DNA of 12,426 nt from Nitrosomonadaceae bacterium (GTDB taxonomy: Bacteria; Pseudomonadota; Gammaproteobacteria; Burkholderiales; Nitrosomonadaceae). The stretch is taken from NCBI GenBank assembly GCA_919902625.1, contig CAKKRO010000063.1:15407-27832 (forward strand). Reading direction: 5' to 3'. Position 1 is the stretch's first letter. The number at the start of each line of letters is the position of its first letter. The position numbers and the translations under genes were made by a program. Positions 1 through 5,075 of the stretch are shown here, piece by piece. The notes beneath the pieces were generated by a model that searched no databases, was not told the origin of the DNA, and worked only from the letters and a program-made list of their open reading frames with translations.

Positions 1-12
1 AAAACCAACATA

Positions 13-783
13 ATGAATACACCTAATAAACTGCAAGCCGTACTTTTTGATGTCGATGGCACACTTGCCGATACAGAGCAAGATGGTCATCGTCTTGCTT
101 TCAATGCCGCCTTTAAGCAATTTAATCTCGACTGGAACTGGGATATCAATCTTTATGGTGAACTGCTACAGATTACAGGCGGGAAAGAGCGGGTTCGTTA
201 TTACATGGAAAGATATACTCCCGAGGCACTTAACAAAAACGATCTGACTGACTGGATTGCCAGCTTACACAAAACCAAAACCAAATACTTTGAATCGCTC
301 ATGGAGCACGGCAACATCCCATTACGCCCCGGTGTTGCACGACTAATTCATGAGTTACGGCACGAAAAAATAAAACTCGCTATCGCAACAACAACAACCA
401 TGGAAAATGTCACCGCCTTGCTTAAATCAACTCTAGGTAAAGAATCTATTGGCTGGTTTGATGTCATTGGCGCGGGTGACATTGTTCCTATGAAAAAACC
501 AGCACCTGATATTTACCGCTGGGTACTCACTCAACTTGAATTAACCGCACAACAATGTATCGCAATAGAAGATTCGGAGAATGGTTTAAAGTCAGCGCTG
601 GCCGCAAGCCTCCCCACCCTCATTACCGTGAGCGGCTATACCCGTTTACAAGATTTCAGCGGTGCAGTTACGGTTTTATCAGACCTGGGTGAACCATCTC
701 AACCTTTCACTAAAATCAAAGGCACAACATTTAATAAAGAATGGGTTGATTATAAAATGCTCAGTAGTCTGATCAACCATTAA
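13..783 (+). CDS. cbbY: CbbY-type HAD phosphatase (probable xylulose-1,5-bisphosphate phosphatase)
   Basis: A 256-residue haloacid dehalogenase superfamily hydrolase with the CbbY N-terminus. Motif I is DVDGT (residues 13-17; D13 nucleophile, D15 acid/base), followed by LADTE and a helical cap at about 20-100. Motif II is the Thr run at 127-129, motif III the Lys pair K161/K162 in MKKPAPD, and motif IV IEDSENG (185-191) binds Mg2+. Characterised CbbY enzymes dephosphorylate xylulose-1,5-bisphosphate, an inhibitory Rubisco by-product, so the likely role is cytoplasmic metabolite repair in the Calvin cycle, fitting an autotroph. The ATG gives the usual family N-terminus but has no clear Shine-Dalgarno sequence. 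It sits in TAATG, so an upstream gene outside the window may end on it; with only 12 upstream bases visible this cannot be tested. No RuBisCO gene is in view. A related sugar-phosphate phosphatase or beta-phosphoglucomutase-like enzyme is the alternative. Confidence 0.85.
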   Translation: MNTPNKLQAVLFDVDGTLADTEQDGHRLAFNAAFKQFNLDWNWDINLYGELLQITGGKERVRYYMERYTPEALNKNDLTDWIASLHKTKTKYFESLMEHGNIPLRPGVARLIHELRHEKIKLAIATTTTMENVTALLKSTLGKESIGWFDVIGAGDIVPMKKPAPDIYRWVLTQLELTAQQCIAIEDSENGLKSALAASLPTLITVSGYTRLQDFSGAVTVLSDLGEPSQPFTKIKGTTFNKEWVDYKMLSSLINH

Positions 784-883
784 GTTTCAATGCGTCATGA
801 TGATATCAACATAATAATAAAATCTATTTATTTCTTTATGCATTTGAATATTGACTCAAGTCATGCTGGCATTAAATATTAAT

Positions 884-912
884 TTTATGACTTTACTGAT
901 TTGTGCTATAAA
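884..912 (+). promoter_or_regulatory. probable smbP promoter (extended -10)
   Basis: In the 228-base gap between cbbY and smbP, TGC-TATAAA (904-912) makes an extended -10 element (TGn plus a five-of-six TATAAT match). A weak -35 (TTTATG, 884-889) lies 17 bases upstream, which is normal when an extended -10 is present. The predicted start is near 919, leaving a leader of about 90 bases before smbP. A second possible -35 (TTGACT, 851-856) has no good partner. Predicted by eye only. Confidence 0.45.
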
Positions 913-932
913 AGACATGTGCACAGTCTTTT
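910..932 (+). promoter_or_regulatory. palindrome over the predicted smbP transcription start (operator or weak terminator)
   Basis: Arms AAAAGAC (910-916) and GTCTTTT (926-932) flank the perfect 8-base palindrome TGTGCACA (918-925), with one extra A at 917. The element overlaps the -10 box and covers the predicted start, which is where repressor operators often lie. Because it is followed by two more T residues (six in a row, 929-934), it could instead be a weak terminator for cbbY. The two readings cannot be separated from sequence alone. Confidence 0.35.
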
Positions 933-1011
933 TTGAATTCAGGGATTGGGTATAAATTTGATGGGTGGGTATTTCTGATATCTTTATCAATTACCAAGAA
1001 GGGCAAATATT

Positions 1012-1356
1012 ATGAAGCTTATACAAATAATCATTTCAATCAGCATAGCCGTATTTTTCCTCAGTACCCAGGCTAATGCAAGCGATGCTGGGCATACATC
1101 AGAAGCGATGGAGCATGCAGGAAAAGCTCAAGCTCATGGCGAGGCCGGTCATGCCAAGGAGTTACTCGAGCACGCAAAAAAGAGTCTGACCCATGCTAAA
1201 GCCGCCGTCACAGAGCATGCCAATGCTCACAAGCATATGGATGAAGCCATCAAGCATTTAGAGGAAGCCATTACACATGCTGAAGCGGGTCATGCAGATG
1301 TAGCCGCTAAACATACGCAGGAAGCTATAACGCATATGCGAGAATCAGCTCATTAA
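1012..1356 (+). CDS. smbP: SmbP-like small periplasmic metal-binding protein, histidine-rich
   Basis: A 114-residue exported protein that I recognise as the SmbP type described from Nitrosomonas europaea, a periplasmic four-helix protein that binds Cu(II) and other metals. Residues 1-23 form a signal peptide (K2, hydrophobic 4-18, cleavage after A-N-A at 21-23). The mature 91 residues contain 15 His and no Cys, and are rich in Ala, Glu and Lys. His recur every seven residues, so they line helix faces: 28, 35, 42, 47, 54, 61 and again 75, 82, 89, 94, 101, 108, an exact 47-residue shift. Each half carries an EAGHA turn (44-48 and 91-95). Start choice: ATG with AAGAAGGG at 996-1003, eight bases upstream. 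It is transcribed alone, with a promoter upstream and a hairpin terminator downstream. The role is probably metal buffering or storage; the physiological metal cannot be read from sequence. Confidence 0.9.
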   Translation: MKLIQIIISISIAVFFLSTQANASDAGHTSEAMEHAGKAQAHGEAGHAKELLEHAKKSLTHAKAAVTEHANAHKHMDEAIKHLEEAITHAEAGHADVAAKHTQEAITHMRESAH

Positions 1357-1365
1357 AGCAGCATA

Positions 1366-1436
1366 AAATTAAAAGTAATAAACAGCAATGCAGCAATGCT
1401 CCAATCAAAAAATAGCATTGCTGTTTCTTTTAATTT
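1366..1436. terminator. bidirectional terminator between convergent smbP and nlpD
   Basis: A 12-base stem, AAACAGCAATGC (1380-1391) with GCATTGCTGTTT (1415-1426), has a 23-base loop. It is extended outward by AAATTAAAAG (1366-1375) with CTTTTAATTT (1427-1436), the two left arms being separated by four bases (1376-1379). An alternative stem pairs AGCAATGCT (1392-1400) with AGCATTGCT (1414-1422). On the + strand the core stem is followed by a T-rich tract (1424-1431). On the - strand T-rich sequence also follows, so it can serve both genes. Confidence 0.75.
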
Positions 1437-1441
1437 ATTAT

Positions 1442-2524
1442 CTATCCGGGTATTCTAGGCAAGAATTCAAGAGGATCAACCGGTTTCCCATGCTTACGTA
1501 TTTCAAAATGTAATTGAATGGTATCCGTATCAGTATTACCCATTTCCGCGATTTTCTGCCCCTTTACCACCGCTTCCCCTTCTTTCACCAGAATCTTACT
1601 GTTATGGGCATATGCACTTAGGAAGGTATTATCATGCTTAATGATAATCAGGTTCCCATAACCACGTAACCCATGGCCGCTATAAACCACCTCACCTGCA
1701 GCGGAAGCCAGGATCGGTTGTCCAGCTTGTCCTGATATTTTTACACCTTTAGAATTTTTAGAAAAAGATGATAACAGTTTACCGTCTGTTGGCCATATCC
1801 ACTTAGCATCAGAATCATTAGCCACTCTGTCAGATTTTTGCGGTACTGGCTGAGGAGCAATCTCAATTCGCGTATTTCTTTCTGAGACCGGAGAAGATGG
1901 CAGTGTCTGTGCTACAGGTGCAGGTGCAGGATTTGTTGAATATTGTAATCGGGCTACATTCTGCTCTGAAAAAGGTAATTTAAGTGCTTTAGGGCTTGTC
2001 TTTACTTGACCGGTATTATTACTACTACTGCTTTCTTGAGTAATTACAACGGATGGCTGTACAGTTGGCGATTCAATGGTTGTTTCCACCGGTTGCGGGG
2101 ACAAAGCGAATAAAGCAGGCTGCGACTCTCTTTCTGGCATAAACAGATTAATTCTCTGCCCTGGTCTAATGGCTCTGGGATCAACAATATCATTCCACTC
2201 CGCTAGTTTCTTAAAATCAATCCCATGATTAAGCGCAATACCGTATAAAGTATCCCCTTTTTGTACAATATGAAACTGATTATTTAGATTATTTACCCCG
2301 GCTGGTTTACCTGTCGATCCTGCTGAATCAGTCTTTACACGATCAACTACCGGCACCGGCGGCTGTGTTGCACTACATCCAATCAATAAAAAACAGGTAG
2401 TAAACAACAATAAATAACCGTTAAAAGATAATGATTTTGGCTGTCTTATCAAAGAAAAACATACCCTGATAGTACTATACTTACCTCTATCAATATCTAT
2501 TAATCTAATTGGATTATTTGTCAT
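1442..2524 (-). CDS. nlpD: NlpD-type lipoprotein, murein hydrolase activator (LysM + degenerate LytM)
   Basis: A 360-residue outer-membrane lipoprotein. A hydrophobic stretch at about 37-49 ends in the lipobox L-I-G-C, with C50 as the acylated residue. LysM peptidoglycan binding lies at about 83-128 (HIVQKGDTLYGIA to RINLFMP). A low-complexity Pro/Ser/Gln linker follows (about 130-240), then a LytM/M23 fold at about 243-355 ending in LHFEIRKHGKPVDPLEFLP. The M23 zinc site is broken: the usual HxxxD site reads KGVKIS, and the HxH site keeps only H339 with Gln at 337. That matches NlpD/EnvC proteins, which activate cell-separation amidases rather than cut peptidoglycan. The start is ATG with AGGG eight bases upstream. 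The segment before the hydrophobic stretch is about 36 residues, long for a lipoprotein signal, yet no better internal start is visible. Last gene of surE-pcm-nlpD, 18 bases after pcm. Confidence 0.88.
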   Translation of the reverse strand: MTNNPIRLIDIDRGKYSTIRVCFSLIRQPKSLSFNGYLLLFTTCFLLIGCSATQPPVPVVDRVKTDSAGSTGKPAGVNNLNNQFHIVQKGDTLYGIALNHGIDFKKLAEWNDIVDPRAIRPGQRINLFMPERESQPALFALSPQPVETTIESPTVQPSVVITQESSSSNNTGQVKTSPKALKLPFSEQNVARLQYSTNPAPAPVAQTLPSSPVSERNTRIEIAPQPVPQKSDRVANDSDAKWIWPTDGKLLSSFSKNSKGVKISGQAGQPILASAAGEVVYSGHGLRGYGNLIIIKHDNTFLSAYAHNSKILVKEGEAVVKGQKIAEMGNTDTDTIQLHFEIRKHGKPVDPLEFLPRIPG

Positions 2525-2542
2525 TTTATATTCCCTGTATCG

Positions 2543-3178
2543 TTATTTTTTTACGACACCCGATAGTAAAGGTACAAAATTCACCTCTTCCAGTATAGTT
2601 TCAGTATAGCCTTGGGAATTACGCTCAATAACGCACAAATTCTGCTTCTGGGTTCCTTTTGGGAAAACCATCCTACCACCCACGGCCATCTGTTCCAATA
2701 ATGAAGCAGGAACATGGGTTGTTACCGCTGTCATAATAATACCATCAAACGATCCAGCTTCTGCCAGTCCAAGCAAACCATCAGCGTGCCTCAAATAAAC
2801 ATTTCTGATCTGTAATTCCTGTAGCCGGATTCGAGTACGTGTTAATAATGGCCCAATACGCTCTATCGAATAAACTTTTTGTGCAATCTGTGCCAATACA
2901 GCCGTCTGATAACCACAGCCAGTCCCAATCTCAAGCACTTTATCCAAGCCGGAATTAGCGCGTAGTAGTTCACTCATACGCGCAACAATCCAAGGGCTTG
3001 ATATCGTTTGCCCATAATTTATGGGTAAAGAAACGTCTTCATAAGCTCGGCTGGCCAGAGCTTCCTCAATAAAAATATGCCGAGGAATTGCGCTCATAAC
3101 TGATAAAATCACTTCATCAGCAATACCTTGTGCGCGCAAACGCTCAATCATCCGCATACGTGTACGCTGCGAAGTCAT
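2543..3178 (-). CDS. pcm: protein-L-isoaspartate O-methyltransferase
   Basis: A 211-residue SAM-dependent methyltransferase that methylates isoaspartyl residues in ageing proteins so that they can revert to aspartyl, a cytoplasmic repair function. Visible family marks are LPINYGQTIS (51-60) around the substrate site, SAM motif I LEIGTGCGY (82-90), the acidic SIER loop (104-107), GGRMVFPKG (167-175), and the C-terminal FVPLLSG (201-207). I chose ATG at 3176-3178 because it aligns with the start of E. coli Pcm and has GGAA just upstream. The frame stays open to a GTG (3205) or TTG (3208), adding 9 or 10 residues; a GIG-MTS N-terminus may be shared by relatives, so the longer form remains possible. 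It lies between surE and nlpD, the usual stationary-phase cluster, 71 bases after surE with this start. Confidence 0.92.
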   Translation of the reverse strand: MTSQRTRMRMIERLRAQGIADEVILSVMSAIPRHIFIEEALASRAYEDVSLPINYGQTISSPWIVARMSELLRANSGLDKVLEIGTGCGYQTAVLAQIAQKVYSIERIGPLLTRTRIRLQELQIRNVYLRHADGLLGLAEAGSFDGIIMTAVTTHVPASLLEQMAVGGRMVFPKGTQKQNLCVIERNSQGYTETILEEVNFVPLLSGVVKK

Positions 3179-3249
3179 ACCAATTCCAGAATGACGAACA
3201 CTCACCAATTAGTATCCATAAAATTTCAAATCACTCAAACAACAAGTAC

Positions 3250-3993
3250 TTAATTATCAAGCCATCTTGTTATAAGATCCAATTGATCGTATCGGGTTAA
3301 ATCAATCTGTAGTGGGGTCACTGAAACCCGATTATGCTGTACGGCGTAAAAATCTGTACCTTTCCCCGCATCTTGTGCAGCACCTGCTGCACCAACCCAA
3401 TATAGATTTTCTCCTCGGGGGCTTTGCGATTTAATCACCGGCTCTGCTTTATGGCGTCTACCTAATCGAGTAACCTCAATCCCTTCAAGTTGCTGATACT
3501 CTATATCCGGCACATTGATATTCAACAAAACGGGACATTGAATGCCATTTTCTTTGAAACGCTTTACCATATCAGTTGCAACACGAGCCGCTGTCAAATA
3601 ATTCCCACCTGATGCACCAACTAAAGAAACCGCCAGAGAGGGAATCCCCAGTAAGAAACCTTCTGTAGCAGCAGCAACAGTACCGGAATAAATTGTATCA
3701 TCACCCATGTTAGCGCCATTATTTACACCGGAAATTATCATATCTGGCATAACATCAAGCATACCGGTAACTGCCAGATGGACACAGTCCGTCGGTGTTC
3801 CATTGACATAATAAAAACCATTATGGGATTTATGTAAGCTTAATGGACGATCCAATGTTAATGAATTACTGGATCCACTGCGATCTCTTTCAGGCGCAAC
3901 TACAATAACTTCTGCAAGCTCAGAGAGTACTTCGGCCAGACATGCAAGACCAGGCGCAAAATATCCATCATCGTTACTAAGCAGTATGCGCAT
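3250..3993 (-). CDS. surE: 5'/3'-nucleotidase SurE
   Basis: A 247-residue SurE nucleoside monophosphate phosphatase, cytoplasmic, acting on 5'- and 3'-nucleotides with divalent metal, typically Mn2+ or Mg2+. Metal ligands are visible: D8 and D9 in SNDDG, S39 in ERDRSGSSN, and the Asn pair N91/N92 in SGVNNGANMGDD (88-99). The YSGTVAAATEG stretch (102-112) and the C-terminal VSVTPLQIDLT are standard. The length is normal for the family. The ATG at 3991-3993 gives the canonical MRILLSNDDG start, but the upstream bases (ATAAAA) contain no Shine-Dalgarno sequence. The gene follows tRNA-Pro by 89 bases with no convincing terminator between, so it may be read on the tRNA transcript. Family work links surE, pcm and nlpD to stationary-phase survival. 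Confidence 0.95.
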   Translation of the reverse strand: MRILLSNDDGYFAPGLACLAEVLSELAEVIVVAPERDRSGSSNSLTLDRPLSLHKSHNGFYYVNGTPTDCVHLAVTGMLDVMPDMIISGVNNGANMGDDTIYSGTVAAATEGFLLGIPSLAVSLVGASGGNYLTAARVATDMVKRFKENGIQCPVLLNINVPDIEYQQLEGIEVTRLGRRHKAEPVIKSQSPRGENLYWVGAAGAAQDAGKGTDFYAVQHNRVSVTPLQIDLTRYDQLDLITRWLDN

Positions 3994-4082
3994 TTTTATA
4001 AGTTTATGATACTCAATGGATAGCCAAACAAAGAATCTTGCACATTAAACTCAGTATCAATGATAAGGTTATACATACCAAA

Positions 4083-4159
<77 letters not shown>

Positions 4160-4167
4160 AACAGGAA

Positions 4168-4176
4168 ATTATAGCA
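4168..4176 (-). promoter_or_regulatory. extended -10 promoter of tRNA-Pro
   Basis: The - strand reads TGC-TATAAT (4176-4168), a perfect TATAAT preceded by the TGn extension. No convincing -35 is seen at the expected distance. Only eight bases separate the box from the mature tRNA 5' end at 4159. The likely start is G at 4162 or a neighbour, so the precursor would carry a 5' leader of about one to three bases. Confidence 0.7.
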
Positions 4177-4220
4177 AACAACGCCCCAATTTTAGAAACT
4201 ATCACTGAAAAACATATTTT

Positions 4221-4604
4221 TTAGGAAAGAAGCAGCGACATAACACTCTTAATTTCGCGTCGAACGTAACTTAAATCTGTTACTGAGGGAGGTGGTGTGT
4301 TAACGATCGTTGGTTCTATAGGTGTTGATCTATCTTCACTATGATCTAATCGATTACGTGCCCCACTAATTGTAAAGCCTTGATCATAGAGTAATTCTCG
4401 AATACGTCGTATTAATAATACTTCTTGATGTTGATAATAACGACGATTACCACGACGCTTAACAGGTTTTAATTGTGCAAATTCTTGTTCCCAATAGCGT
4501 AATACATGAGGTTTAACACCACAAAGAATACCCACTTCCCCAATTGTAAAATAGCGCTTGGCTGGGATTGGAATAGATGCATTACTTGGTTTTTTGTTTT
4601 CCAT
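4221..4604 (-). CDS. MerR-family transcriptional regulator linked to ihfA
   Basis: A 127-residue protein with an N-terminal MerR-type winged helix-turn-helix at about 17-86. Marks are RYFTIGEVGILCGVKPHVLRYWEQEF (17-42), then the wing KPVKRRGNRRYY (46-57) and IRRIRELLYDQGFTISGARNRL. It has a short C-terminal segment (about 90-127) and lacks the metal-binding cysteines of CueR/MerR-type sensors; its lone Cys is C28 inside the helix-turn-helix. This small MerR-like gene after ihfA is conserved in many proteobacteria, but I know of no settled function. The chosen ATG (4602-4604) overlaps the end of ihfA by 23 bases, suggesting translational coupling. An in-frame TTG five codons earlier (4619) is a weaker alternative. 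Neither has a strong ribosome binding site. Confidence 0.85.
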   Translation of the reverse strand: MENKKPSNASIPIPAKRYFTIGEVGILCGVKPHVLRYWEQEFAQLKPVKRRGNRRYYQHQEVLLIRRIRELLYDQGFTISGARNRLDHSEDRSTPIEPTIVNTPPPSVTDLSYVRREIKSVMSLLLS

Positions 4605-4890
4605 GGTAATTCTTTTCAACCAAGGTTTTTAGTTTCTGGCTGGCATGAAATGTAACAACACGACGTGCAGTAATAGGAATTTCTTCTCCTGTTTTAGGAT
4701 TTCTACCTGGGCGCTGTGGTTTCTCCCGTAACTGAAAATTACCAAATCCTGAAAGCTTGACACCTTCATTATTTTGCAAAGCTGTACGTACTTCTTCATA
4801 AAAAGATTCAACCATATCTTTTGCTTCGCGCTTGTTAAGTCCCACATGTTCAAACAATAAATCCGCTAACTCAGCTTTTGTTAATGCCAT
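4582..4890 (-). CDS. ihfA: integration host factor subunit alpha
   Basis: A 102-residue DNABII-family protein that pairs with IhfB to bend DNA sharply at specific sites. It acts in nucleoid structure, replication, recombination and sigma-54 promoter control. MALTKAELADLLFEHVGLNKREAKDMV forms the N-terminal helices, GVKLSGFGNFQLREK (43-57) the body, and RPGRNPKTGEEIPI (60-73) the DNA-minor-groove arm with the intercalating proline P65. The alpha rather than beta assignment rests on the N-terminal sequence and on its place after pheT. The ATG is preceded by GGAG about six bases upstream. The gap of 185 bases to pheT could hold a private promoter: a TACAAT box at 5030-5025 with a poor TTGATC at a 15-base spacing is the best I see. 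The 3' end overlaps the MerR gene. Confidence 0.95.
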   Translation of the reverse strand: MALTKAELADLLFEHVGLNKREAKDMVESFYEEVRTALQNNEGVKLSGFGNFQLREKPQRPGRNPKTGEEIPITARRVVTFHASQKLKTLVEKNYHGKQKTK

Positions 4891-5075
4891 ACTTCACTCC
4901 ATTTTGTCATTAATTCTGTAACTACTCATTTATTTGTATTCAGTCTCATTAGACAGCAGCGCTTTTAATAAAACCAGATTAATAATTCATCTCGCGCGCA
5001 AAATCTGCGAAAAGAACCCGTCTGATTGTATCGAATTCCAATGACGATCAATTGACACAAACGTTTCAGTGATCA

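Noticed and set aside
785..830. Fur-box-like AT-rich sequence upstream of smbP
   Set aside because: Only a short TGATATCA palindrome is present; alignment with a 19-base Fur site is poor and it lies far from the predicted promoter.
1442..2524. nlpD product as an active M23 endopeptidase
   Set aside because: The HxxxD and HxH zinc motifs are both incomplete, so an activator role like NlpD/EnvC is the better reading.
4221..4604. The MerR-type gene as a metal sensor controlling smbP
   Set aside because: It lacks the C-terminal metal-binding cysteines of CueR/MerR sensors, and its conserved link is to ihfA. No MerR-type operator is seen between the -35 and -10 of smbP.
5041..5075. Inverted repeat just after pheT (TGATGATC with GATCGTCA, - strand) as a terminator
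   Set aside because: The stem has a wobble pair and a 21-base loop and is not followed by a T-run. It may be chance.
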